A stretch of 64,000 bases of DNA from CBDHFQ01 sp965262565. Its GTDB lineage: Bacteria > Bacteroidota > Bacteroidia > J057. Under the pieces are notes generated by a model that was given only the letters and a program-made list of their open reading frames with translations, did not search any database and was not told the DNA's origin. Of this stretch, positions 9,216 to 19,227 are shown piece by piece. The translations under genes were made by a program, and so were the position numbers. The number at the start of each line of letters is the position of its first letter. Positions within the stretch are counted from its first letter, which is position 1. Where the stretch lies: contig CBDHFQ010000012.1 of NCBI GenBank assembly GCA_965262565.1, forward strand, positions 1 to 64,000, given 5' to 3'.

Positions 9216-9866
9216 TTATTTTTTTATTGAAATAAAATCCTCTCTATTTTCCTTTGCATAGGCGATGAATTTCTGGACGATGTTCTCTTCTTGTTCCCAG
9301 TACAATACCTCAAACCAATCTATCCCCATCCGTCTACTCACTTCACCAAACTGACGGGAGCGGATCCAATAGGTATAAGCCACTTCATTTACTTTCCATT
9401 GAATGTGACACTCTGTTAGGCCTTCCTGTAGCGGTGGTAGATGTAATACTTTTAATGCTTCTATTGTTCGCTCGACTTGGGAGGATTCCTCTGTCCATAG
9501 GAATTGAGCTACTCCTTCTCTTTCCATATAGCTATGAAGCGCAGATAGATCAAACAGAAGTTGTTGACCTGGAGAGAAATAAGGATAAAGATCTTTGGAA
9601 TTATATTCATCAGCTAAGTTGTTCCAATTAGGAGCCAGAAATGCTTCTATACAAGGGATAAGGCTGTGGGAGTGTTCAGCCTCCTTCAGTACATTCAAAT
9701 AAGCGTCAATAGATATTGAAGGCTGGAACTCTGTGGTATCGAAAAGCAAAGATGTCGGAGCGGAATTTGAAGGGATGGGATGTTTTTCTTGCTGTGTTTG
9801 TTGGTATCCCATCTCGCATCCTGTAACAGTGATTAGAACGATAAGGAAAGTAGTAATTTTTGACAT
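9216..9866 (-). CDS. Hypothetical lipoprotein
   Basis: A 216-aa protein starting MSKITTFLIVLITVTGCEMG. The hydrophobic stretch followed by VTGC is a lipobox, so Cys17 should be lipidated and the protein anchored to a membrane, probably the outer one. The rest is soluble and mixed helix/strand (for example YLNVLKEAEHSHSLIPCIEAFLAP and WKVNEVAYTYWIRSRQFGEV). I do not recognise a family. The gene stands alone, divergent from the phosphoesterase at 9971 with about 100 bases between them. Confidence 0.72.
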   Translation of the reverse strand: MSKITTFLIVLITVTGCEMGYQQTQQEKHPIPSNSAPTSLLFDTTEFQPSISIDAYLNVLKEAEHSHSLIPCIEAFLAPNWNNLADEYNSKDLYPYFSPGQQLLFDLSALHSYMEREGVAQFLWTEESSQVERTIEALKVLHLPPLQEGLTECHIQWKVNEVAYTYWIRSRQFGEVSRRMGIDWFEVLYWEQEENIVQKFIAYAKENREDFISIKK

Positions 9867-9970
9867 ACATACAGCTTTTATGCTTACCTACATGTGAAAA
9901 CATCATTGGCACAATAACTTCCTAATAATGGCTTCACTTACGAAATATAAATTAGGGAAAAATTTAATCT

Positions 9971-11002
9971 ATGAATTACTCGCGCAGATCATTTCTCAAG
10001 CGTACCTCTCTATCTCTGGGGACGCTGGGTATTTCGTCTTTAACAGCTATGGCTAAACCAGATGTGAAAGTCAGGGAGCAAAATGAACGTCTTTTGATAG
10101 GTCTTGTTGCGGATGCACATAAGGATATAATGCATGATGCAGATAAGAGATTGAATGCTTTTGTGCAAAAAGCTGTTGAGAGAGAAGTAGATGCAGTTAT
10201 ACAAATGGGTGATTTCTGTTTTCCTACAGCGAAGAATAGAGACTTTTTCCAGTTATTAGGGGAGTACAAAGGGCCTGTGTATCACATCCTGGGAAATCAC
10301 GATATGGACACTTCTACGAAGGAGGCGACTATGGATTATTGGAACATGCCTGCTAAATATTATTCTTTTGATCTAAAGGGCTATCATTTTGTAGTGTTGG
10401 ATGCCAACTACCTATATACAGAAGGAAGATATATAGACTATAGCAATGCAAATTTTTATGTAGATAGTACATTGAGGACATTTGTTAATCCAGAACAGTT
10501 GGCTTGGCTCAAAGAAGATTTAGCCAATACTTCTCTTCCCACCTTTGTTTTTTCTCATCAGAGTTTGGCACATGATCTATGGGGAGTCAAAAATCGCCTT
10601 CACATACAGCAAATCATGGAAGAGGCAAATGAAAAGGCGGGGTTTAATAAGGTCGTGGCCTGCTTTAATGGGCATAACCATATTGACTTCCAGCGTAATA
10701 TAAATGGTATCTTCTATATAGATATCAATAGCTTATCTTATTCCTGGTTGGGAGAAAAGTTTGCGTGTTATTCCAGATATGATTCAAAGGTATATGACGA
10801 CCATCCGACGGTAGCCTATGTAGCTCCCTATGAAGAGCCTTTATTTGCCTTTTTATCTATCGAAAATGGAGCAATAAATATAGAAGGAGTGAGAAGTAAT
10901 TGGGTTGGACCATCTCCCGGCCAATTGGGAATGCCTGAAGACATTGTTGGATCAGAAAGAAGCCCAGAGATTTCTGATTACGCTTTTAAGGTGGGACAAT
11001 AA
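9971..11002 (+). CDS. Tat-exported calcineurin-like metallophosphoesterase
   Basis: The first residues contain a twin-arginine signal (SRRSFLKRTSLSLG), so the folded protein is exported with its metals bound. The metallophosphoesterase motifs occur in order: LVADAHKD (DxH), IQMGDFCF (GDxx), ILGNHDMD (GNHD), VFSHQSL (SHQ) and FNGHNHID (GHxH). These give the two-metal site of the family. The length (343 aa) is usual for secreted Bacteroidota members, which hydrolyse phosphomonoesters, phosphodiesters or nucleotides. The substrate is not determined. It is a single gene that converges on the DUF2723 gene; the stop codons are about 57 bases apart. Confidence 0.9.
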   Translation: MNYSRRSFLKRTSLSLGTLGISSLTAMAKPDVKVREQNERLLIGLVADAHKDIMHDADKRLNAFVQKAVEREVDAVIQMGDFCFPTAKNRDFFQLLGEYKGPVYHILGNHDMDTSTKEATMDYWNMPAKYYSFDLKGYHFVVLDANYLYTEGRYIDYSNANFYVDSTLRTFVNPEQLAWLKEDLANTSLPTFVFSHQSLAHDLWGVKNRLHIQQIMEEANEKAGFNKVVACFNGHNHIDFQRNINGIFYIDINSLSYSWLGEKFACYSRYDSKVYDDHPTVAYVAPYEEPLFAFLSIENGAINIEGVRSNWVGPSPGQLGMPEDIVGSERSPEISDYAFKVGQ

Positions 11003-11058
11003 GAAAGAATCTGTAGAAGAAGTAGAGACACATACTTATGCGTCTCTACCAGGATTTT

Positions 11059-14000
11059 TTAATTCAATAAGTTTAGTCCCTGCATTTCGGATTGCAGCTC
11101 TTCCATTTTTTGCGTCTCCCCCTCAGTACTGAAATGTTGCATGAGCATCCTTAAACTTACCATATAATCATTCTTCTTCTTGAAATAATTATTGGCATAT
11201 TCGTAGTATTTTAAGGTTTCTATGCTGCGTTCTTTGGCGAAGGCAAAATACTCTTCTGCCTTTTCCTTTTCTCCTAAGCGATGGAACATAATTCCCGCCC
11301 TAACGATGATAAAAGGATCGGGCGTTACTACAGTATATGGGAAAGCTTTCTCAGAGAAGTTCATGACTTCTAAGGCTCTATCTCTTAAAGCCCGGGCTTC
11401 ATTCTCTAATTCAGCTGGAATTACATCTGTCAATGTAGAATCTTTCGCTTGCCTTTCAAGTTGTTGTGCCTGACGCAATAATTCATTGGACAATCTGTAG
11501 AATACGCTGTGATAATTAACCAGCATTCGGCCTACATTTTCGTCATAGTATACATTGGGATTATCCAGGTTTCTGTACCGAAATTTTGTGAGTAAGTTCG
11601 TATACATTCTTTCATCGTCTACAGATCCTTCATATGGATCATAAGGATCATTGGGTGCTGGATTTTTTACTGGAAGAATTCTATAGGCCAATCCCTCTAG
11701 GCGGAGATATGGTGCTAATCCCAAAAAGCTTGAAGGAGTAACAGTATTAGCAAAATACACAGGTCTTTCCCAGTTGTTCTTGGCTACATTCTCAAGTAGA
11801 TTGAGTAATAATTTATCTTTCAATTCAAGGTATTTGAATCTGCCGCTTCCTCTTGTAGGGACTTCCCAACTCATAGGGCGTTGAACATAAGGTAATTCTT
11901 CTTCATCTAAAGTACCTTCTTCCATCAATGCATTCACATTTACAGGGAGACGAATTGGAATTTTAGCTTTATCTCCAACCCTCACGGTCTGATTTGCCTG
12001 ACCTACATATTCTGATGGTTTTAAACTGATCGGAAGGGGTTCTGAATCATTTACTTTCAGGGTCATTTGATTAATGTACCAATCCGTATTCACATAACTT
12101 AGACAAAGTACCCTAACATCTGTGCGTACTCCTTCTACTTCCTGAAGATACCATAAAGGAAACGTATCATTATCGCCATTAGTGAATACAATTGCATTCG
12201 GTGCCAGTGAGTTCAGAAGGTTATAAGCCGAATCAGGAGCTACATATCTTCCGGCGCGGGAGTGATCATCCCAGTTTTCTATCAGCATAATTAAGGGTAC
12301 TATCAATCCTACAGTGCCCACAATAAATCCGGTATTCCCTTTTAAATATTTCTCTAAGAGATCATATAATGCGATCACTCCCAGCCCTATCCATATGGCA
12401 AAGGTTTGAAATGATCCGGCAAATGAATAATCCCTTTCTCTTGGTTGAGCTGGATATTGATTGAGATAAATAATAATCGCTACACCGGTGAAGAAAAATA
12501 ATAAGCCGATAATGGTGGCATCTTTTCCTCGCTTTTGTGCGTGCCAAAATAAACCCAATAATCCCAGTAAGAACGGAAGCATATAATAGTGATTTTTAGT
12601 CGGCATGTTCCTGATAAAGTCAGGCATCTTGCTGGTTTCACTAAAGTTTAATCCGCTTTCCCAGTCTGCATCCTGAATGAAGCTTTCTCTCCCAGCAAAG
12701 TTCCACATGAGATACCTCCAAAACATATGTCCCAATTGGTAGTCAAAAAAGAAGTTCAAATCTTCCCTTGCAGTAGGTTTATCATCCGTAGCTGTGTTGG
12801 GATCTCCTTTGCGCGCCACATAATTCACATAGGCATGTATTCCCGTTTTGTAGCGAGAAGTCTCATACATCCTAGGGAATAACTTCTTATCTGAGTCGGC
12901 AAATTTGTATTTCTGTTTTGTGCCAATCTCGACATATCTGTCTCTCCCGGGTTCGATGGCATATTCTTTACCGATCTCTTCATAATCTACAGGTTGTGCA
13001 TTGTATAGCGGGCCATACACCAGTGGTCTGTCGCCGTATTGTTCCCTTTTCATGTAACTGAGAAATGTTTGTGCATTCTCCGGATTGTTCTCATCTATAG
13101 GAGGATTAGCATTGGAACGAATAGGAATCATTAGATAAGAGGAGAAACCGACGAATATGACTGTCATACACAGGAGGGCCGTATTGAGAATTTTATGTTG
13201 AATCTTTTCCGAATACCAGATTCCTGCTATAATGGCAGCAAATAATAAAATAAAGAAGATGACGATTCCCGTACCAAAAGGCAATCCAAACCCACTTTTA
13301 GGAGTTCCATTGCTAAACATTGTTCCGGTAAATGTTCTTTCAAACCACCAGGCGAGATCAAAGGTGGTAAGAATGATACCGGTTTGAATAACACCTAGAA
13401 TAAATACCGAAACAGCCCCTGTTAGCAAAAAGCCCGACCAGGTAAAATTGTATTTTTTGAAGTAATAGATGAAGGCTAAAGCAGGAATGGTAAGAAGGTT
13501 CAACAAGTGAACTCCAATGGAAAGGCCCATTAAGTAGGCAATAAGAATCAACCATCTTTCATTTCCTGGTTCATCAGCGTATTCTTCCCATTTGAACATG
13601 AGCCATACTACCACTGCTGTAAAGAAGGAACTCATTGCATACACTTCCGCTTCCACGGCATTAAACCAGAAAGAAGTGGCAAACGCACAACTAAAGGCTG
13701 CTACTGCCCCGGAAGTCATAATGGCAAAGATTTTTCCGGTATCATTGATTTCTTCCCCTCCATTGATCAATCGCTTTGCAAGGTGTGTGGTGATCCAAAA
13801 GGTAAATAGTACCGTGAACGCACTAGAAAGCATGCTAAGGAGATTCAGCATAAATGCAATACTGGTGACGTCGCCGAAAGCAAAAAGAGCAAAAACCCGA
13901 CCCAACATAAGAAAAAATGGAGCACCTGGAGGGTGGGGTACTTCTAATTCATTAGCACAAGCAATAAATTCTCCACAGTCCCAATAACTCGCTGTAGGAG

Positions 14001-14079
14001 CCATGGTCATAAAATAGATGACAAAGATAATGGAAAATACTACCCAGCCAGTAACATTATTAATACGTCTATAGTCCAT
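11059..14079 (-). CDS. DUF2723/TMEM260-like membrane glycosyltransferase
   Basis: A 1006-aa polytopic protein of the DUF2723 family (PF11028), a GT-C-fold group that includes eukaryotic TMEM260, an O-mannosyltransferase. The N-terminus shows the family hallmarks: a first membrane helix, then TASYWDCGEFIACANELEV (acidic residues of the first extracytoplasmic loop) and HPPGAPFFLMLGRVFAL. About ten to twelve hydrophobic helices lie between residues 10 and 640, including several in the block 120-330. A large soluble C-terminal part (about 640-1006) ends in helical TPR-like segments (MFHRLGEKEKAEEYFAFAKE). It is expected to transfer sugar from a lipid-linked donor to exported proteins. Sugar and targets are inferred from family, not seen. 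Confidence 0.88.
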   Translation of the reverse strand: MDYRRINNVTGWVVFSIIFVIYFMTMAPTASYWDCGEFIACANELEVPHPPGAPFFLMLGRVFALFAFGDVTSIAFMLNLLSMLSSAFTVLFTFWITTHLAKRLINGGEEINDTGKIFAIMTSGAVAAFSCAFATSFWFNAVEAEVYAMSSFFTAVVVWLMFKWEEYADEPGNERWLILIAYLMGLSIGVHLLNLLTIPALAFIYYFKKYNFTWSGFLLTGAVSVFILGVIQTGIILTTFDLAWWFERTFTGTMFSNGTPKSGFGLPFGTGIVIFFILLFAAIIAGIWYSEKIQHKILNTALLCMTVIFVGFSSYLMIPIRSNANPPIDENNPENAQTFLSYMKREQYGDRPLVYGPLYNAQPVDYEEIGKEYAIEPGRDRYVEIGTKQKYKFADSDKKLFPRMYETSRYKTGIHAYVNYVARKGDPNTATDDKPTAREDLNFFFDYQLGHMFWRYLMWNFAGRESFIQDADWESGLNFSETSKMPDFIRNMPTKNHYYMLPFLLGLLGLFWHAQKRGKDATIIGLLFFFTGVAIIIYLNQYPAQPRERDYSFAGSFQTFAIWIGLGVIALYDLLEKYLKGNTGFIVGTVGLIVPLIMLIENWDDHSRAGRYVAPDSAYNLLNSLAPNAIVFTNGDNDTFPLWYLQEVEGVRTDVRVLCLSYVNTDWYINQMTLKVNDSEPLPISLKPSEYVGQANQTVRVGDKAKIPIRLPVNVNALMEEGTLDEEELPYVQRPMSWEVPTRGSGRFKYLELKDKLLLNLLENVAKNNWERPVYFANTVTPSSFLGLAPYLRLEGLAYRILPVKNPAPNDPYDPYEGSVDDERMYTNLLTKFRYRNLDNPNVYYDENVGRMLVNYHSVFYRLSNELLRQAQQLERQAKDSTLTDVIPAELENEARALRDRALEVMNFSEKAFPYTVVTPDPFIIVRAGIMFHRLGEKEKAEEYFAFAKERSIETLKYYEYANNYFKKKNDYMVSLRMLMQHFSTEGETQKMEELQSEMQGLNLLN

Positions 14080-14201
14080 AAAACTTATTTTCTCTTTAAT
14101 AAGAAAGCGATGCGAATATAATAAGTATCAGTAGGATATCGGAATAATATCTCATATTACACCTGCTATGTAGAAATGTTCAACTACAGTAAGCCATTTC
14201 G

Positions 14202-15263
14202 TTACAAAAATTCTACATCTTCTCTAAATGGATACTCCATGAGCAGCGTCATTCCTCGCTGAATATCCATATTTTCAAATAAGATTCTGTAAAGCGCTTG
14301 AGTAATGGGAGCAGGAATTTTATATTGCATAGCAAGAGCCCTCGCAACACAAATAGTTTTCACTCCTTCGGCTACTTCCTCCATAGAATCAATAATACTG
14401 TCTAAATTTTCCCCTTTGGCCAATCGATATCCCAGCGTGTAATTTCTACTTAATGGACTGTAACAGGTAGCTACCATGTCTCCAATGCCAGCCAGACCAA
14501 GAAACGCTTTGGTATCTGCTCCCAGTCCTGTACCTAATCGAATAATTTCTGCCAATCCTCTAGTGATCAGCAATGCTCTGGTATTTTCTCCATACGCCAA
14601 CCCTTCTAAAATTCCCGAGGCTATCGCCATAATATTTTTCAGCACTCCTGCTAACTCTATACCAAACAGATCGTGATTACCATGTACCCGAAATCGGGGA
14701 ATTCTCAATGCGGCACTTCCTTCCCGAATAACTTCTTCAAATCTACTGGCTACTACAGTGGCCGCTGGTTGTTGTTCCATGATTTCTGCGGCCAGATTGG
14801 GACCGGCGACACACCCTACTCTCCTGACGACACTTTCTGAGGTTATAACCTCGCTCATAGTACGTACATTCTCTCTTGGTAAGGAATAAATGCTTTGAAG
14901 GGTTTCTCCGGCAGGAATGTCCACATCTAATCCTTTCGTTGCATGGATAAGTTTATGATAAGGGCGCAAGAAAGGAGCTATATCCCTCATCATATCCCGA
15001 AAATTTTCTGAAGGAACCACCGGAAAAATGAGTTCACAGGTAGAAACCAGCTCTTCTAGTTCATTGGTGATTCTTATATTAGGATGAATCTCTACTCCCT
15101 TATATTCTCTGGTTTCTGACAAGTGTTCTACGACAGTTTCTCTCCTTGCATATAGTAAAACAGGTAGGTTTTCGGCGATAATGTTTGATAAGGCCGTTCC
15201 GAAACTCCCAGCTCCGATGACGCCTACGATCTGTTTCCCTTCAGATGAATGAGGAAAGGTCAT
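14202..15263 (-). CDS. gpsA: NAD(P)-dependent glycerol-3-phosphate dehydrogenase
   Basis: GpsA makes sn-glycerol 3-phosphate from dihydroxyacetone phosphate, the entry to phospholipid synthesis. The N-terminal Rossmann motif is VGVIGAGSFGTALSN (glycines 17, 19, 22). The family segments IHATKGLD, VAGPNLAAEI and GVLKNIMAIASG (catalytic Lys) are present, as is LAGIGDMVATC and the NYTLG region near the end. The length of 353 aa is normal. The start overlaps the end of the upstream acyltransferase gene by 23 bases, so the two are probably translationally coupled and supply substrate and use it in one operon. Confidence 0.95.
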   Translation of the reverse strand: MTFPHSSEGKQIVGVIGAGSFGTALSNIIAENLPVLLYARRETVVEHLSETREYKGVEIHPNIRITNELEELVSTCELIFPVVPSENFRDMMRDIAPFLRPYHKLIHATKGLDVDIPAGETLQSIYSLPRENVRTMSEVITSESVVRRVGCVAGPNLAAEIMEQQPAATVVASRFEEVIREGSAALRIPRFRVHGNHDLFGIELAGVLKNIMAIASGILEGLAYGENTRALLITRGLAEIIRLGTGLGADTKAFLGLAGIGDMVATCYSPLSRNYTLGYRLAKGENLDSIIDSMEEVAEGVKTICVARALAMQYKIPAPITQALYRILFENMDIQRGMTLLMEYPFREDVEFL

Positions 15264-16947
15264 ATCCTTCTAATCGATTGTGATAATAAAACAATAAATT
15301 CATATTCTCAGCTGAGACGGATCGCTCATTCACCAGATTTAGAGGGCGTTTTGCGTGGTAGATTCCCAAATTTTGAATACCGTGTTCTATGATCGAGGGA
15401 ACATCGCTGCTGAGATGCTGTGCCAAATGAACCTGCTGATGGTCAGCCATCGTTCTTAAACGCTGTAGGACTCGTTCCACAGATTCCTGATAATGGGTCA
15501 TTTGTATGATTCTTTCCTCTTCAGGAAGGCGAAGAATACCGAAGAGATCCAGATCTGGATTGCGCTTTTTTAGGATCTCGAAAGCGACATAAGCTACTAA
15601 ATGACTTGAAAAAACATAATTTTCTACGTGAAATCGTTCTACCAGCTTTTCTCCAAGCATACGTGTGTATTCGGCATCTCTTTGAGAGTCTTCAGAAATT
15701 TTACCCCGGGTTTTGAAATAATCCGCTACTTCTACTATTCTGCCATGATTGTCAAAGCTGTTTCCTTCGTTATCTACAAAATTTCCAAAAAGATCCATTG
15801 GTTTACCAAATGAAATCGCAATTTCAGATTTGGCACTGAAAGTTTGCCACACGAATAGTAAAAATTTGCGGTAGCTGGCAAATTCGTCGTTGAGAATATA
15901 GTAATTTTCTTTTCCTTCTCTGGTTAAGTATTGGTTAATGAGGGTAGCTGCTTCCAGGACAAAATGATAGCTCATCACCATGGGAACGATAAAGATTTTT
16001 CCTGATCGCTCTGTCGGAGGATACATACAATTTCTCCGTTGGGCTTCAATGGCAGTTCCTATTAAGCCTAGTTTGAGCTTCTTCTCTATTACCCCCGAAC
16101 GCGATCGAGTCCCTCCCGGAAAAAAAATACCGTGAACTCCTTGTTGGACGGCAATGGTAGAAAAAGCATTGAGTGTTTCTCTATAAATAGGATTTTTCTT
16201 TCTTCTATCAATCTTGTAGGCCCCTAAACGCTTCATAAAATAAGCCAGCGGTTTGGAATTGTATAGATTTAATCCTGCTCCATAAATAAATGCTGGCATT
16301 CCTATAGCATGTAAGCTCCAACCCACCAGAAGGGAGTCTACATTGCTGATATGTGTAGGAGCTAATACAATGGTCCCTTTATTGGATAATTTTCTGATTG
16401 ATTCAATTTCTCCCAGCAGATGAATTTTTTCCTGAAGTTGTACTCTGTGGTTAATCACTGCTTTGAGTGTTTTACCCGCAGAAGCATTCAGGAGCGTAGA
16501 GAAAAAGAAGGGCAGAAATCGCTTGGCAAAATGGTAGGAAGAAGGCTTGAAGTTACTTGAAATTTCTTCAGCATATCTGGTGACAATTTTGCGAAGCATG
16601 GCTTCATTTCGCTGGCTAAAGGTTTCTAAATCTCCTTCTAATTGTTCGTTGTGTACTAGCTCCTTCTTAATATCCTGCCAGAACTTTTGCTCATCATTAG
16701 GATCTACTTTCCAGGGATCTTCCGTCATCCTAATACGCTCCAGATACATGGTTCGGGCGATCAAATCTCCTATAGATTCTCCTTCTCGATGCGCTGCGAG
16801 GTGCAGATGGTCAATAGACTCTTCTGTTACCTCTTTGATGACGGTTTTTTTTCTTTTAAAAAATTCTGTTATGGGCCAATGTTGAATGTTTGGGATAACA
16901 GGTTCGTATAAGATACCTTCTTTTATGTAGTGTTGTACGGATTCCAT
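15241..16947 (-). CDS. PlsB-like glycerol-3-phosphate/1-acylglycerol-phosphate acyltransferase
   Basis: Long acyltransferase of the PlsB/PlsC superfamily. The four active-site blocks are present: THISNVDS (HxxxxD), GAYKIDRRK, FFPGGTRSRSG and IVPMVMSY. A helical N-terminal extension of about 200 residues and a C-terminal extension resemble PlsB, not short PlsC. I use the Met at 16947 (MESVQHYIKEG). An in-frame ATG at 17025 would add 26 hydrophobic residues, which could also be a membrane anchor. The gene overlaps gpsA by 23 bases, which points to glycerol-3-phosphate as acceptor. This is an inference; the biochemical step (sn-1 or sn-2) cannot be settled by sequence reading. Confidence 0.85.
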   Translation of the reverse strand: MESVQHYIKEGILYEPVIPNIQHWPITEFFKRKKTVIKEVTEESIDHLHLAAHREGESIGDLIARTMYLERIRMTEDPWKVDPNDEQKFWQDIKKELVHNEQLEGDLETFSQRNEAMLRKIVTRYAEEISSNFKPSSYHFAKRFLPFFFSTLLNASAGKTLKAVINHRVQLQEKIHLLGEIESIRKLSNKGTIVLAPTHISNVDSLLVGWSLHAIGMPAFIYGAGLNLYNSKPLAYFMKRLGAYKIDRRKKNPIYRETLNAFSTIAVQQGVHGIFFPGGTRSRSGVIEKKLKLGLIGTAIEAQRRNCMYPPTERSGKIFIVPMVMSYHFVLEAATLINQYLTREGKENYYILNDEFASYRKFLLFVWQTFSAKSEIAISFGKPMDLFGNFVDNEGNSFDNHGRIVEVADYFKTRGKISEDSQRDAEYTRMLGEKLVERFHVENYVFSSHLVAYVAFEILKKRNPDLDLFGILRLPEEERIIQMTHYQESVERVLQRLRTMADHQQVHLAQHLSSDVPSIIEHGIQNLGIYHAKRPLNLVNERSVSAENMNLLFYYHNRLEGYDLSSFI

Positions 16948-17293
16948 CCAGGGATAAGGTAATGACAGAGCGTAAATTATGGAAAATACTGGGAATAACG
17001 GAAATATCTGGCTTGATAATACCATAGATCTGCAATTTCTTTTCCGATTTTGTTTCTCTTCAAATGAATTAAACTGGAAATAATCTTATATGCAGGAGTC
17101 TCAGAATGCTATCTGTAATATAAATGTCCTTATTATATTGGAAATAAAAAGGTAATATATGTTACTTGTATTTGTGATATAGGCTTATATCAGTTTTTTA
17201 AAAGATAACTATTATTATTAAACTAATCTGATTATCAGATTAATTGCTCTTCAGTACTTGTATGCTCATTTAGCTTTACTTTAACTTGCTCAT
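16948..17293. other. Intergenic region upstream of acyltransferase and secreted unknown
   Basis: About 346 AT-rich bases between two divergent genes, counted from the preferred acyltransferase start. No repeat or structured element was found. Promoters for both genes must lie here, but none is clear enough to mark. Confidence 0.5.
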
Positions 17294-18133
17294 ATGAAAA
17301 AGGTAATAACAGTTTATTTATTACTCCTTTTAATACCCGCTTCTTTCATTTACAGCCAGAATACAGAGGAATTATTCTATGCTATGTTGGATTCTATTTT
17401 GACTGATAGATTAGTCGATCAATATCCCGATAAGATGTGCGATGATAATAATGGCCTACATACCTATATGGGTGAATTGACCATAGAAAAAATTAATAAG
17501 TCTGCGATCCCTTTAGGGCCAAATCGATTTGAGGATAGATGGATGTTGACTGGATTAGCAAGAGCTGATCACCAAAGTTCTTTCTTAAGTGGCAGTTCAA
17601 GGGTCCAAATTATGGGTATCGCCAGACAAAATTTCTTTGGTAAGTGGGAAATCATTAAGGTAAAATGGAAAAAGAATAGTTGTATGCAGTACGCCACCTT
17701 AATGGATATGGAAGAAGAGGAAAAAATGGCGGCTGAATTATCTCCAGATAGCGATTTGGATTTTATGATGGAAAAGATAACGGAAGAAGAGAATGAAGTA
17801 AGGATAGAAGAGGTTAAGCCAGAGGTACTTGAATTAGAACATCCTGGTCAGTTTATAGAAATAATTGCAAATATTCCAGAGAAAAAGAAGAAGAAGCAAC
17901 CAGATATGTTGTTGTTCCAAATTCAGAATCATGCGTCTTTGACTACCTTTAAAGATGTTAAGATTAACGTCAGCTTTCTTTCAAAAACTGAAACTATACT
18001 CCATGTAGAGGAATATACTTTTTATGAGTATTTTGAGCCTAAAGGAATGTTGGAATTTCAAAGGGAAATAACCATTCCTGAATTTACTGAGAAAGTGCGA
18101 ACTTCTTTTGTAGAAGCGATACCCATTGAATAG
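17294..18133 (+). CDS. Secreted hypothetical protein
   Basis: A 279-aa protein with a clean signal peptide (MKKVITVYLLLLLIPASF, cleaved near SFIYSQ). The mature part has an N-terminal domain with two Cys (PDKMCDDNN and KKNSCMQYA) that could form a disulfide. A very acidic stretch follows at about 140-185 (MEEEEKMAAE), then a Lys cluster (KKKKKQ) and a C-terminal beta-rich domain (LFQIQNHASL, VKINVSFLSKT, LEFQREITIP). I recognise no family. It is followed by a Crp/Fnr-type regulator 180 bases downstream in the same direction, but shared regulation is only a possibility. Confidence 0.72.
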   Translation: MKKVITVYLLLLLIPASFIYSQNTEELFYAMLDSILTDRLVDQYPDKMCDDNNGLHTYMGELTIEKINKSAIPLGPNRFEDRWMLTGLARADHQSSFLSGSSRVQIMGIARQNFFGKWEIIKVKWKKNSCMQYATLMDMEEEEKMAAELSPDSDLDFMMEKITEEENEVRIEEVKPEVLELEHPGQFIEIIANIPEKKKKKQPDMLLFQIQNHASLTTFKDVKINVSFLSKTETILHVEEYTFYEYFEPKGMLEFQREITIPEFTEKVRTSFVEAIPIE

Positions 18134-18312
18134 AAAGGGCATGCTTCCGAAAAAAAGATATTGAGTATAAACACGAGGCGCGCATACTATATTATTTATG
18201 GTAAATATGTTCGTCTCGTTTTACATTTTGCCAACGGTGAAAGGATTCGGACGTTATGAAGATATATAGCACAGTAGTGTAACAAATCATAGCAGTGTAG
18301 TAATGTATAGCC

Positions 18313-18906
18313 ATGGAATCATTTAAATCATACCTCCGTAGATTTGTTCATCTTCCGAATGATGTCTGGGAAGAGATTAGTTCATTGTTTAAAGTAGTTA
18401 ACTTGAACAAAGGAGCCTATTTTTATAAAGAGGGTGATATATGTTCTAATATAGCTTATGTACTCAAAGGTATCCTCCGGTCGTTCTATGTCATCAATGG
18501 AGAAGAAATCACGCGCTTTGTTTCATTGCAAGATTCCATTATCACGGCTTTCTCCAGTTATGTGACTCAACTACCCTCTGAGGAAAATATTCAAGCCATT
18601 ACTGACTGTAAATTATATATGATAGATTACAGGGACATGAATTATTTGTATGAGAAATATCCTATATGGGAAAAATTGGGTAGGCTTATGTTGGAGCAAA
18701 ATCATTTGAGAATGGAGAAAAGAATGGTTTCTTTATTAGCTTTATCTGCTGAGCAACGATATAAGGCATTGTGTAAGGAGCAGCCAGCTATTATTCGCCA
18801 TGTACCTCTCCAATATATAGCTTCTATTTTGGGGGTTAAGCCTGAAACATTGAGTAGAATAAGAAAAAAAATTGCTCATCCCACTCCCCAATGGTTATTA
18901 GATTAA
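18313..18906 (+). CDS. Crp/Fnr-family transcriptional regulator
   Basis: A 197-aa protein with an N-terminal cyclic-nucleotide-binding-like beta-roll (LNKGAYFYKEGDICSNIAYV, LKGILRSFYVINGEEITRFV). A long dimer helix follows, then a C-terminal helix-turn-helix (QYIASILGVKPETLSRIRKK). The Bacteroidota members of this type usually lack the residues for cAMP binding, and I see no FNR cysteine cluster, so the ligand is unknown. It lies 321 bases upstream of, and in the same direction as, the monooxygenase-SDR fusion gene. It may control that gene; this is inferred from position only. Confidence 0.88.
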   Translation: MESFKSYLRRFVHLPNDVWEEISSLFKVVNLNKGAYFYKEGDICSNIAYVLKGILRSFYVINGEEITRFVSLQDSIITAFSSYVTQLPSEENIQAITDCKLYMIDYRDMNYLYEKYPIWEKLGRLMLEQNHLRMEKRMVSLLALSAEQRYKALCKEQPAIIRHVPLQYIASILGVKPETLSRIRKKIAHPTPQWLLD

Positions 18907-19227
18907 CACTACCTTGACTCATCATATAAATAAGACTCCCCAATGGAATTAGTAAAGATTGTAAGATACTATTCAATACTTAGATACCAGGTGATGGAAA
19001 AGTAGGTATTGGAATTAAGTAACAGTGGGAGTAGTGGCATAGTGGGAATGTTGTTTACTCATTGGCCCCAAAAATGAATGTTAGCGATACATCCTATTTC
19101 AGATATGTTAATCAGCATTCATTTGAATTTTCTAACAAGTCTCATTTCTTGATATTAGTCAAGAGTTCAGGAGGGTGATTTTGTTATGTTGTGCAAAGGG
19201 TTTTATTAAAAATCTACGTGCAGCCAT
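18907..19227. other. Intergenic region 18907-19227
   Basis: 321 bases between the Crp/Fnr gene and the fusion gene. The 12-mer ACTCCCCAATGG occurs twice about 45 bases apart (once at the end of the regulator gene, once near 18935), a small duplication. No hairpin with a T run and no clear promoter were seen. Confidence 0.45.
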
